Shown: in pieces, positions 1-10,967 of the stretch
How the letters are laid out: each line of letters starts with the position of its first letter
Position numbering within the stretch: the first letter of the stretch is position 1
Origin: Tricholoma matsutake
Lineage: Eukaryota; Basidiomycota; Agaricomycetes; Agaricales; Tricholomataceae
Direction: 5' to 3'
Length of the DNA stretch: 64,000 nt
Assembly (NCBI GenBank): GCA_026075535.2
Contig: AP026549.1
Location: 7,750,001-7,814,000 of the forward strand
Translations under genes and position numbers: made by a program
The notes under the pieces: model-generated
Databases searched by the model: none
What the model saw: only the letters and a program-made list of their open reading frames with translations
What the model was told of the DNA's origin: nothing

Positions 1-3000
1 ATGCTATTTTCACTCTCGTTTCCCTTGATTCACCTTTGCTTTGCTTCTACTACTCGTCTAGTCCCCCGATCTTGCATCCAAACATATTTGTGCACTCCAA
101 ATTTGTCGATCTAGCCACAAAATTCTCCAAAAGTCCACGACACACATTCTTTTAGCTTTGAATTGCTTTGACAAGCAGTCCTTTTATGACTATTTGACAG
201 TCGGTCTGACAGGTGACATCTAGAGGGCCTCGCATCCTTCCTCTAGCTTGTGTTATACCATCTGAAGCCATTTAGTAGGTTTTGTTTGGGTTTCCTGGTC
301 GAGCATCACCATCATTGTCATTGCTGATGCCGTCCTTGTCCTTGTCTCATTGGCATCATTTTCATGCTTCTTGCTGCACTTGTATCCCCCTTGTTGTCCT
401 CTCCCTCAGTCTAGTCCCCACCATTGCCATCTCCTTGTTGGACCCCTTCTTGAGAGCAGCTGCTCACAGCTGATTATGGGGTGCTGCTGTGTCCCCTCGC
501 TGGTTTATTGTTGCTCCCAATTCCTACCCCACAAACAGTGGCTCATGGCAGCAGTTGGGGTTGCTGTGGTGGTGGTGGGTGATGGTGTCGCTAAGCATTG
601 GCTTGTTGATTTGGCATCTCGTGTTATTGTAACCTAGTTAGATTCCTTAGAATGATGAAAACATATGTTAGTTAAGCAAAAAAAAAATGAACATGGAATT
701 TGGAAAGACTTACCTAGGGCCAAAACAACAATAGACATCATTTGGCTCAGATTCATGCACAATGTGACCCATTTGCTGGGGTGGTGGCAGCCATGGGCAT
801 TTTGTGGTGGTGGTAACTTAGACTCAGTTAGAACAGTATTTCTGAAATCACATGATCCAGAAAATCTGCTATAGCATTCAGTTATGAATGAAAACTTTCA
901 ATAATCATCACCCACCAAAAGCTGTGGCTTAACAGCTTGGCTTTGGCTTTTCAGAACCCAGGCTAGGCCAAAGCTGCCATGAAGCCATCACCACAGCCCA
1001 GCCTGGCTTGGCCTATTTGGGCCTGGCTTGGCTTGGCTCACAGCCTCAGGCTGGGCCAGGCACAGCACTAGTCCCAACTTGAGGATTTTTTGAAGATGCA
1101 AGGAATTTCTAAAATGAAGGACCACATATGGGGAGTAATCATTGCAGGGAGGTAGTCTATTGTATATGCAAGTTATAAAGCAGAAAATACAATAGAAAAC
1201 AAGCCAAGAGCAGAGGAGATATGGTAGTCTGAAGATTTTCAATGAGAGTGTGGCTGTGCATGCAACAATTGTGTCAAGACCCAAATAACTGCAGTTGCTC
1301 AAAAATTATAATATCTATCAGTGGGAATATCTAGAGTGAAGGGATAAAATTCCACATGAGTATGGGCCCAAAGAATAGGGAGAGAGAACAGTGAGACACT
1401 CAGACTTTCAGATCAAGAATGATTAAAAAGCAAAAGATGAGGACTTATCAAGTAGATCTGAGTACATGCAATAATAGAGCTGACAATCACAACTGACATA
1501 TATCTGAAGCATGGCAGACCCAGAATACCATATATTGCAGGTGGTAGGCTAACGAGGCCAATGTGGCCTCAATACTGGCATGGGAAGTTGGAACTTGATA
1601 GCTTATTGACACAAATAAGTGTGTTATGCATGTGACTGCCTCCATTGTTGCCTCCCAACTCCCTATATTTGTTGAGCCCTCACAATGCATCATTGCTGTG
1701 AATGAAGGCATTTCCTCTCCAGCATCCTTTGTTGTTGGAGCAAGGCATCAACAGGGCTCCTGACTGTCTGGACAAAGCTGATCAATGTTAATTATATCAA
1801 TGGGAATGGTACTTATCTTTGATCAGAGATGTCCCCATCATTGATCATCTCATCAATAAATACTTTGGACCAACCCATCTTCCACATTCTTCTGTTGGGA
1901 CCAAAATACTAAAGACTACCAATGAGAAGAACAGCTCCAATATGAGCATGGCTATCTTTCTAAGCCATCTACCTCACTTCACCATCATTCTGCAAGTTAT
2001 CAGTCAAATTGACATGCTCTCAGCTTCCCATGGGTTTCTCTCCATTCATCTTGTGGTCTCATGGTTGAATTTGATATTTAATTCTCAACACGTGTAGAGT
2101 AAGGAAGGCAAAATATTGTGACCTTCCCATTGATGCATACACTCATCCATTCCTATGCAAAAGGGTTTGAACTCATTGGCCTTATCAAGAAATTTGGGTC
2201 ACATTCACTGGTCTCTGTTCGGAGCCCTGATGATGAAGAAGTGGAGCCTGAGTATGTTCCACCATACATGCCGAATAGCTTAGACTGAGGTAAGCCCCAC
2301 TCAGTTATATCACTCAGTAGACATTACTTACTAGACTACTAGACTAGATCTCTGATTAACTCAGTCACATTTCAAAATAATTATACTCAAAAGCATACTT
2401 TATGGATGGTTTAACTTTCCATCTCCAGAGCAATGTATAACATGATGATCTTCATATTGGACACAGCAACAAATAGATGCCCTTGGCACAAAGACTCGTG
2501 TGAAACCCATAATGCATGCTTTGCATTATTTTTGAAGAATGACAAATGGGTTCACTGTCGAGCTATCTGGCTACTATGAGATGAAATTTTCTAGGCTGTG
2601 GAATAAAGACTGGCGTCGGTGGAAGACCATATAACTAAGATGCCTGATGAAGGCCAAAAATACAAGTGGTGATTCTAGTCTTGTGGTCTTTACTACTGCA
2701 TAGACATTTGGAAATCTGTCGTGAACAGATGCTATCCCATGATGACACAGCCAGAAGGCCCGAGTTAAGCCATTGAACAGTGTGGTTGGCATAGATCTTG
2801 TACCAAAAGGCAATATGGAAAATGTACCCAGCTTGGGGCAGTACTCAAAACTAGCCCTGAGATTGATACACAAGGCCTCAGAACATCTGTTGCACTGGCA
2901 TGCATGGGCTCTCAAATTAAGCAATGGATCAATCTAGAAACCATAGTTTGGCACCTTCTGGCAAGTAAATGGAAATACCATGGTAAGGTCTGTACCATTT

Positions 3001-3544
3001 GGATTTACACTGGAACACTGGAACTGCATGCCCAAGCAGTAATATTTATAATTTGAGTGATATGATGAATATGGTTGTTCACAGTAGCCATTTTTGTCAC
3101 ATTTTTGGCTCATTTTTGGCTTCATTTTTGGATTATTTTTGGAAGTTTGGCAGAAGAATGATCAGAATAGATCAAAAAATGAAGTGAAAATTGGGTGAAC
3201 AATGGCTACTGTGAATGTTCTGAAATGCATTTTACCTACCTCCGGCAGTGCTTGGCACATTCAAACTCCACCTCAAAGGACTTGACAAAATTATTAGCAT
3301 CAGTTCACCACCTCATTGGCATACTTTTGAGTGTTTTATTTAAAAGATGCTGAGGTGTGAGTGTTGAGATCTGCACCGTGAATACACACTTCAGCACTGT
3401 TTGATGTGTTGTGCTATTTATAGTATGCTTTTTGATGCATCCCCTTGTCTATTACATCCCTTTTATATATATATCATTGTGATACTTACAGTATATATAT
3501 TAAACCTAGTAAACCTTATACACAGACTGAGGTGAGTGGATACC
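1..3544. other. Gene-free repeat debris
   Basis: I see no convincing gene here. About 282-650 resembles, in reverse, the non-coding hairpin repeat family seen near 13-15 kb and 18.7-19.7 kb: the CAGCTG-rich hairpin and the AACAAGGAG/ATGGCAATGG words recur. About 985-1080 is a GGCTTGGC-rich low-complexity patch. A 27-bp word near 850-875 (ATCACATGATCC...AAAATCTGCT) recurs in reverse near 17430-17460. The open frames are short and without recognisable domains, so they are treated as chance. Confidence 0.6.
3077..3216. repeat. Short inverted repeat, MITE-like
   Basis: A 140-bp stretch begins with GTTCACAGTAGCCATT and ends with its near-complement (AATGGCTACTGTGAA). The interior has TTTTTGG-type repeats. 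The size and terminal inversion suit a MITE or solo foldback. No clean target duplication was found at the ends I can define, so the class is open. Confidence 0.45.
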
Positions 3545-3552
3545 ATTTCATC
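3545..3552. repeat. Left 8-bp target duplication of hAT element
   Basis: The sequence ATTTCATC lies directly before the terminal inverted repeat that starts at 3553. The same 8 bp are at 10960-10967, directly after the hAT right end once gypsy A is taken out. Eight-bp duplications are the hAT signature. Confidence 0.85.
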
Positions 3553-4736
3553 CAAGGGGGTGGCAGAACAGGAATGTTTCATATGATGTTGGGTTTTTTT
3601 TTCATGGCCCATGAGACCCACCTGCTCCTGCCATATATAGTATGTTTTCATCATGTGCACATGTTACTTTCTGAATTGTTAATAAAATATTACTTAATAG
3701 TAAGGTTTGAGTTCTGAAGCACTTGAACATCAACCTGACATCAACCATGACACATCTTAACAATGGATGATGGGATGCAATGGGGACTGGGGACAACAAC
3801 AGATGATGCAATGCAACAGGGACAACAAACAACAGCAGGTGACAACAAATGATAGAAGTGACAGGGAATACAACAGGGACAGCAGCAGGCAACATGAACA
3901 ATGGGGCCAGGGAGGACAACAAACAATGGGACAAGATGGGGATGAGAGACAACAGTGCTCAGGGACAAAGCACAGGGCAAACTTGTAACCTGCACCACCA
4001 TACCTGTAGCAAGAATAGGTGCAGGTTAGCAAGATTGTGCATGCAGTGCACCAGTGTTGTTACACCTATACATAGTTACTTTCAAGCTTGTCATGACATC
4101 CCCCTTGTGTAATACTAAGGATAGTATATGACAATATATGTAAGGGGACTAGGGGGTGCCTTGTGTGTTTCTCCTATTTTTTATGTTGGTCCTATATTTT
4201 TCCTCACTTCATTTCCTCCTATTCTTCATTTTCTATAATTTTTCCTTATTTTATTACTAATTTCCCTTTCTATCACATTTGTGCATGTTGACAGTTTTAT
4301 ATTTAGAGGTGGAGTACCCTTTCCGACATCTACCCCTTGGTGTGATGTCATTCAGTGGCCTTGATCTGCCTATCTCTGCCTTTTCTATTTTTAGGCTATT
4401 GTTTGATTTTTGCAATCTTTACATATACTGGGCATTGGCAAAGGGGTCCTTAGAGTTTTCTCTTCGGATTTCCCTTTGCTAGGTGTGCCTCCACTCCCTG
4501 TAATATGTACCATAATTTTAACTTTGGATTTCCCTTTGCTAGTCCACTAATTAAGTGGCTTCTAAGGTTGCTCTTATAATATATGTGTAATATATGTTAC
4601 TTGGTCATTCCAGAACCTGAACATGACAAAATAGCCCTCAATGACACCTATTGGCATCATTTTCACCATGGTCAAAAAAATAATTTCAGCCTCTGGCAGG
4701 ACCCTCCTTTGGGATTCCTGTTCTGCCACCCCCTTG
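3553..4736. mobile_element. Non-autonomous hAT-like element, 1.18 kb, interrupted at its right end
   Basis: The left end reads CAAGGGGGTGGCAGAACAGG (3553-3572) and the right end (4714-4736) is its inverse, giving a terminal inverted repeat of about 23 bp that fits the hAT terminal pattern YARNG. Removing gypsy A leaves this element flanked by the 8-bp direct repeat ATTTCATC. No transposase frame is present inside, only low-complexity GGGACAACAACAG-type sequence and a younger MITE at 4141-4577. The terminal five bases, CCTTG, are the target site of gypsy A and are repeated at 10955-10959. A related end lies at 63740. It would need a transposase in trans. Confidence 0.85.
4141..4577 (+). mobile_element. 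437-bp hAT-like MITE, copy 1
   Basis: The ends are TAAGGGGACTAGG and the inverse of ATAAGAGCAACCTTAG, and the unit is flanked by AATATATG at 4133-4140 and 4578-4585, an exact 8-bp duplication. A diverged copy lies inverted at 23418-23840. The shared body includes GGATTTCCCTTTGCTAG twice and GCCTTGATC. It has no coding capacity. It sits inside the larger hAT element, so it is either a later insertion or captured material. Confidence 0.75.
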
Positions 4737-5137
4737 TGTTAGGAAACCACCCCATTACCTAATAAAATTTCATTTTTATTTTATTATGTCAAATTACGCT
4801 ACATGATGCCAAATGATGCTACACTTTGATAGCATGAGAATTTTATTTTGCATACATCAATATGTACGTGCATGTATGAGTGTGTCGGTAACAACAATGT
4901 ACAATATATGTAACATAGTATATAAACCCTAAATATACACCTAGGGGACCCCAGTTGTGTTCTCTTAGGTATTCCACCTACATTTTTGGTGTGAAAGGCC
5001 TTTCTCAACCAACTCATCTATTAATAACCCCTCACATCAAAACCATCAATTCCCCCATTACGCGCGTGGATCCCTCCCCCTTCTTGTAGAGAGAACCTGC
5101 CGGTCTTAGCTAGCAGATAGTGGGTGTTGCCCTAACA
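4737..5137 (+). repeat. Gypsy A 5' LTR
   Basis: 401 bp with TGTTAGG...CCTAACA ends, near-identical to 10553-10954. Differences between the two are mostly CG against TG or CA, as expected of methylated-cytosine decay after insertion. The LTR should carry the promoter, but no core box is clear enough to place. Confidence 0.95.
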
Positions 5138-5634
5138 GAAGAACACAACTACCCATATCAGTGTGCCTTCTCTTACTTGTGCATACATCATTGTTTCACT
5201 GCACCACATCCAATTACTCATCCTTTTGGCATGAGCTGGAAGTACTTGTATATATGTAATCTACCTTTTCTTTCATAAGCCAACGCCAGGCCTCGCCTTA
5301 CATTGCGACTGCCAGTGATCAAGAGGCAGCGCTCGTCATTAGGACAGCTGCAACCAGACAACTGATTGGATCTGGTTTAGTTACAATTTACATCACTCTA
5401 TTCAGATGACTATTTTAGTTACAAGCCGAATTCAGTGTTATCTCCGAGATCAGGCACTGTTGGAAGGGTTATTGATCCAAAGTGTCAAATTAGGCGCCCG
5501 ACGAACAATGAACAATTGACAAACAATTGACAAATGATTGACAAACCATCACATGACCCATAAATGTTTGGAGAGGTCTCAAAGAAAAAATCTTGAATTT
5601 GTCGAAGAAGTGATTCATCACAGATTTTACAATT
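5138..5634 (+). other. Gypsy A leader between LTR and gag
   Basis: About 500 bp of leader. The sequence right after the LTR (GAAGAACACAACTACC) should contain the primer-binding site, but I could not match it to a tRNA 3' end. No open frame of interest. Confidence 0.5.
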
Positions 5635-6732
5635 ATGTCCGAACCTTCAACTTCTAATCCTGGCCCTAATCCTGTTCCCACACCAGCACTAGAGGTGAAA
5701 ATTGATGCGCTTACAGTGCAAATGTCGCAATTAGTGTCAGTGTTGGCAGCATCACAGCCCAGACAAGCAGAAGTACAGCCAGAGACGACAGTAGAAAGAG
5801 ATGATGAGATGGAGGAGATGGTGGAGTGGATGTCACAGGAGGATGAGACAGCAGAGAAATCCGGAAATGGAAAAGCACGCTTACCTAAGTACGCACCCCT
5901 GCAAATCTTTGATGGTACCATGGAGAATACAAAATCCTTCATCAGCTCTATAGTATTGTACATCCATGGGAGGAAGCCAGAGTTTTGTACAGCCGAGTCT
6001 AGGATTATGTTTGCTCTCTCATACATTCAGGGGGAGAAAGCACAGTTCTGGAGAAACGAGGCTATTAATCAAATTGCTGTGGGAAATAAACCATTTGCAA
6101 CCTTCAAGGAATTTCTGGAGAGATTGGAGGCACAGTTTGGAGACCCTAATCCAAAGGCAACAGCCAATGCTAAATTAAAAACCATGCGCCAAGGTTCCCT
6201 AACGGTGGATGAATTTATTTTGCAGTTCAAAGCAGAAGCTTCGCAAATGGATATGGGAGAAGCCGCGTTGGTAGAGTTTTTGAAAGCAGGATTAAATCCC
6301 TCTTTATTCAAGTCTATCTACCGACTATCTTCTATGCCAGAGAAGTTGGACAAGTGGTATAATTGGGCAATGTGCCTTGACCAGCAATATCGGCAGGAAC
6401 AGGCAGAGTCAAAGTTGATGTATGGAAGTAGTAAATTTGGAAAGTCATCAGGAGGAAAGTCCAAGAAAGGAAAGGCACCTCAGGCGCAAGCTCCAAGGGC
6501 ACAGCCACCGGCCATGGCAGTGACACCTATAGTTACGGAGTTAGCAGCACCAGCAGAGGCAATGGAGGTTGATCAAGCAGGGAGACGAGCACCACTTAAA
6601 TCTTTTAACTGTGGGCAGTTAGGACACATTTCTAGGAATTGTAGGCAGAAAAGAAAGATTAGGGAAGCTACAATCGAGGAAGTGAAGCTGGAGGAAGGCA
6701 AGCAGAAGAATTTTGTGGAAGAGTCCCAGTGA
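5635..6732 (+). CDS. Gypsy A Gag polyprotein
   Basis: An uninterrupted 365-codon frame beginning at the first ATG after the leader. The N-terminus is Pro/Ser-rich (residues 1-60), followed by a capsid-type retrotransposon Gag domain at about 85-260 (motif FDGTMENTKSFISS, then WRNEA and FLERLEAQFGD) and a basic Lys/Gly-rich tract at about 270-285. Near residue 322 is a zinc knuckle of the CCHC type, but its first Cys is Ser: the sequence reads SFNCGQLGHISRNC where the family has CFNC, a TGT to TCT change. Gag packages the element RNA into virus-like particles. It is the only element-A frame without internal TGA. It ends in TGA at 6730-6732, with pol continuing in the -1 frame. Confidence 0.9.
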   Translation: MSEPSTSNPGPNPVPTPALEVKIDALTVQMSQLVSVLAASQPRQAEVQPETTVERDDEMEEMVEWMSQEDETAEKSGNGKARLPKYAPLQIFDGTMENTKSFISSIVLYIHGRKPEFCTAESRIMFALSYIQGEKAQFWRNEAINQIAVGNKPFATFKEFLERLEAQFGDPNPKATANAKLKTMRQGSLTVDEFILQFKAEASQMDMGEAALVEFLKAGLNPSLFKSIYRLSSMPEKLDKWYNWAMCLDQQYRQEQAESKLMYGSSKFGKSSGGKSKKGKAPQAQAPRAQPPAMAVTPIVTELAAPAEAMEVDQAGRRAPLKSFNCGQLGHISRNCRQKRKIREATIEEVKLEEGKQKNFVEESQ

Positions 6733-9700
6733 AGGTTTCCCCATTGGTGACCCAGAATCATTACAATGTATTAGTATCCGAGGAAACACAGAGTAAATCA
6801 GAAAAGGAAATCGAGGAGGAGTACAACTGTTGTGAATCACATGACCAAGGAAATTGCCGAGCACTATTTCCGAAAACCCCTAAATTCTTTATTCACTCTG
6901 CGCGAATAGAACCCAAAATCACCTTGAATGTGGGACTGAAGACAGTGGACACGCATGCAGCTATTGATGTGGAAGCGTTGCTTGATAGTGGTGCTACAGG
7001 ATTATTTATTAATCAGTCCTTAATTACTGGAAATGGTATTAACACACACAAGCTGGTGCAACCTATAATGGTGTACAATATTGATGGAACAGTCAATCAT
7101 GGAGGAACTATCAAGGAGGAGGTGACTATGGTCCTAAAGTATCAGGAGCATCAGGAGCGAGCCATATTCAAAGTGTGCGATCTTGGGAAAACCAATCTAA
7201 TAATAGGATGTCCATGGTTATGGAAGCATAATCCCGAAATTGATTGGAAAACTGGGAAAGTACAAATGACTTGTTGTCCTAAGGAATGTAATGTGTATGG
7301 GAGGAAGATGAAGAAGGAGAAAAGGAAAAAGAAAGAAAAAGAACATCCGAGAAAGTATCTTGTTACGATGGAGGAAGTGGAGGATGAGGAAATGCCAAAT
7401 GGGGAAGTTCCAGTTACAATCGAGAAAGAAGAGCAGAAGCAAACCTTTAGAGCAATTCATGGAGGACAGTCATGGGACAAGAATATCGTGAAGGTGGAGA
7501 AGCCAGTGGAGGATTGGGTGCCAAAAGTGTATCATGAATATCTGTCAGTGTTCCAGAAGAAGGAGTCTGAGCGAATGCCAGTGCGGAAGCCATGGGATCA
7601 TGTGATTGAGATGAAGCCAGGGTTTGTGCCAAAGAAGTCAAAGGTATATTATCTCCGATGGAACAAGAAGAAGTGGATGCATTCCTGAAGGAGCAATTGC
7701 ACAAAGGATACATATGACCTTTGAAATCACTGCAGATGTCACCAATATTCTTCATGCCAAAGAAAGACCAAAGGAAGAGGATGTGTACAGATTATAGGTA
7801 TCTGAATGAGTGGACAGTGAAGAATGCGTACCCCCTGCCATTGATCTCAGAAATAATTGACAAGGTGGGAAAAGCCAAGGTCTTTACAAAATTGGATTTA
7901 TGATGGGGATACAACAATGTACGAATAAAGAAAGGAGATGAGTGGAAGGCTGCATTTGCCACATGTTGAGGATCCTTCGAGCTGCTTGTCATGTTTTTTG
8001 GGATGACTAATAGTCCCCCGACCTTTCAAAATATGATGAACAATATTTTCAAGGACGTAATAGACAAAGGCGTGGTAATAATATTTATTGACGACATTCT
8101 GATATTCATGGAGGATGAAGAGAATCATGAGGCGATAGTGCAGGAGGTGCTACAGAGGTTGGCGGAGAATGATCTATTTTTGAAACCAGAGAAGTGTGTG
8201 TTTGGGGCAAGCGAGATTGAGTTCCTAGGATTATTGATTGGCCCTGACGGGATCAAAATGGATCAAGGTACAGGCGATCACAGATTGGCCTGCGCCCACC
8301 CGTGTCAAGGAGGTTCAAGCCTTCTTGGGACTCACAAATTATTATCGTCACTTTGTGCACAATTTTTCTAAAATTGCCACACCCTTACATAACCTTACAT
8401 GAAAGGGAGTAGTGTGGAGGTGGGGAGAGCAGCAGGAGACAGTGTTTGAGGAGTTGAAGAGGAAGTTTGTGGAGGGACCAATATTAGCCCCAGTAGATTT
8501 CACACGTCCTTTGCAAGTGGAATCCGATGCATCCAATTTTGCTACTGGAGCAGTATTATCAATGCTGTGCGAAGATGACAAATGGCATCCTTGTGCATAT
8601 TTGTCCCAAGGGTTGAATAATGTGGAGAGGAATTATGATGTGCATGACAAAGAGATGTTGGGGATAATATGAGCATTGGAGGGATGGAGGCATTATTTGG
8701 AGGGATGTACGCATCAGATTGAGATCTGGATGGATCATCAAAATCTGCAATACTTCATGTCCACTAAAAAGCTTAATTGCTGGCAAGCGCATTGGGCACT
8801 ATTCCTATCACATTTCAATTTTCACTTGTTCCACAAAGCGGGAAGCTTAATGAGGAAAGCAGATGTATTATCCAGATGTATTGATCATAAAAGGGGGGTG
8901 GAGGAGGACAATAAAAATGTTACCTTACTCAAACCCGAATACTTTCATATTTGCACTATGCGTCAAGGGCATCTATTAATAGATAGCTCGGAAATGGAAA
9001 TGTTGTCTAAAATTAGACAATGTTCGGAAATGGATGATGAAGTAGTGGAAGCCGTGAAAGCTCTGAAGGGAGAGAAAGGTAATATCAAAGGAGATGAATG
9101 GGCTGAGGAACAAGGGTTGGTGTTGTTTCGAGGAAAAGTGTATGTACCGAAGGATCAGGATTTGTGAAGGGAGATCATCCGGTTACATCATTATACGCCG
9201 ACTGCCAGACACCCAGGAAGATGGAAGACGTTGGAATTAGTAATGAGAAATTATTGGTGGCCTGGAATTTCAAAGTATGTGTTGGGGTATGTGGATGGAT
9301 GTGATATGTGCATGAGGGGGAAGAAATTTCCAGAAAAACCTGCAGGAAAATTAATGCCAAACCCTATACCTAAAGTACTGTGGTGAGATATATCTGTGGA
9401 TTTTATTACCGGATTACCCGAGGCTCAAGGGTACAATGCAATATTCATAGTATGCAACTGCTTCACAAAGGAGGTCCATATTATTCCTACTACTACAGAA
9501 ACCTCATCATTGGGCTTGGCGTGCCTCTATCTAAATCAGGTATGGCAGTTACATGGGTTACCCGATACTGTTATCTCCGATCGCAGACCACAATTTGCTT
9601 CCGCATTTATGCGAGAGCTGAACAACATATTGGGAATTCAAACCAAATTATCTATGGCATATCACCCACAGACTGATGGGCAGACAGAAAGAATGAACCA

Positions 9701-10541
9701 GGAGTTGGAGCAGTACCTATGTATGTTTGTCAACTACCAACAAATCGACTGGCCTGAATGGCTGGCAATTGCCAAATTTTCCCACAATAACAAATTCCAT
9801 TTGGCTACTCGTATGTCACCCTTTTTTGCAAATTATGGATATCATCCTCACATGGGAATAGAACCCAGAAGGGAAGTCAAAGTACAGTTGGTAGAAGACT
9901 TTGTATCTAAGATGCAAAAGGTACAAGAAGAAGCAGAGGTGGCATTGAAGAAAGCATGTGATGACATGATGTGACATGTGGATTGTACTCGAGCACATGC
10001 TCCAGAGTACAAAGTTGGTGACTTGGTGTGGCTAAGTACCAAGGACCTGAATATTCCATGACCTTTGAGGAAACTTACAGAGAAACAAGTTTGCCCATAT
10101 GCAATCTCTAAAGTGATCTCGCCTAATGCGGTAGTGCTAAAATTACCCTGATCATTCAAGATTGATCCCGAGATTAATGTATCCCGCCTATGCCCTTACC
10201 ACCCACCCACTATTCCTGGCCAACAAACTACTCCACAACCTCCGATAATAGTAGAAGGTGCTCCAGAATACATAGTTGAAGAAATTCTAGACTCATGTCT
10301 TCGATGGAACAAATTGGAGTTCTTAATAAAGTGGAAAAACTATACCAATGAAAATAATTTGTGGGAGCCTGAAGAGAATTGTAAGCGAGTGCGTAACACG
10401 ATCGCCCAATTCTTTAAACGTAATCTGAATGCTCCACGTCACATTGCGAGAATGGTGTATGAGGGGATGAACTTCCAGCCTTACCAAAATTTCACAGAAG
10501 TCACAGACATAATATTTTCTTGCCTGGAAGTTGAGGCATAA
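6663..10541 (+). pseudogene. Gypsy A Pol polyprotein, decayed
   Basis: Domains in order: aspartic protease with LLDSGATGLF (about 6978-7010); reverse transcriptase with FFGMTNSPPTF and the catalytic FIDD (about 7990-8100); RNase H with VESDAS and NYDVHDKEML (about 8517-8660); integrase with a zinc-binding HH-CC region (about 9180-9330) and the DDE core (VDFITG, VISDRRPQF, QTERMNQE, 9396-9720); chromodomain (about 10265-10385). The protease frame is open from 6663, overlapping gag by about 70 nt in the -1 frame, so -1 frameshifting is likely. In-frame TGA stops lie at 7715, 7901, 7967, 8400, 8670, 9165, 9384, 9972, 10059 and 10149, mostly where Arg is expected. Frame changes fall near 7660 and 8268. 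No active enzyme can be made. Confidence 0.93.
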
Positions 10542-10552
10542 AAGGGGGGTAA
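10540..10552 (+). other. Gypsy A polypurine tract
   Basis: AAAAGGGGGGTAA directly abuts the 3' LTR and is the expected primer site for plus-strand DNA synthesis. Confidence 0.8.
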
Positions 10553-10954
10553 TGTTAGGAAACCACCCCATTACCTAATAAAATTTCATTTTTATTTTAT
10601 TATGTCAAATTATGCTACATGACGCCAAATGATGCTACACTTTGATAGCATGAGAATTTTATTTTGCACGCATCAATATGTACACGCATGTACGAGTGCG
10701 TTGGTAACAACAATGTACAATATATGTAACATAGTATATAAACCCTAAATATACACCTAGGGGACCCCAGTTGTGTTCTCTTAGGTATTCCACCTACGTT
10801 TTCAGTGTGAAAGGCCTTTCTCAACCAACTCATCTATTAATAACCCCTCGCATCAAAACCATCAATTCCCCAATTATGTGTGCGGACCCCACCCCCTTCT
10901 TGTAGAGAGAACCTGCACGGTCTTAGCTAGCAGATAGTGGGTGTTGCCCTAACA
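10553..10954 (+). repeat. Gypsy A 3' LTR
   Basis: 402-bp partner of the 5' LTR with the same TGTTAGG...CCTAACA ends, followed by target duplication CCTTG (10955-10959) and then ATTTCATC (10960-10967), the outer duplication of the interrupted hAT element. Confidence 0.95.
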
Positions 10955-10967
10955 CCTTGATTTCATC

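Larger units (their letters stand above)
4737..10954 (+). mobile_element. Gypsy A: complete Ty3/gypsy chromovirus
   Basis: Two LTRs (4737-5137 and 10553-10954) bound an internal region with gag, protease, reverse transcriptase, RNase H, integrase and a C-terminal chromodomain, the Ty3/gypsy chromovirus order. The LTRs begin TGTTAGG and end CCTAACA. The element is flanked by the 5-bp duplication CCTTG at 4732-4736 and 10955-10959. Pol is dead: ten in-frame TGA codons and two one-base-type shifts. A solo LTR of the same family, inverted, is at 59933-60232. Confidence 0.95.

Noticed and set aside
5490..6026. 178-codon minus-strand frame over gypsy A gag
   Set aside because: It is antisense to a clear Gag with capsid and zinc-knuckle motifs; no domain of its own.
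7715..10151. TGA read as a sense codon (alternative genetic code)
   Set aside because: Host genes LDB17 and the M15-like gene give no in-frame TGA needing to be read through, and LTR differences independently show CG to TG/CA decay.
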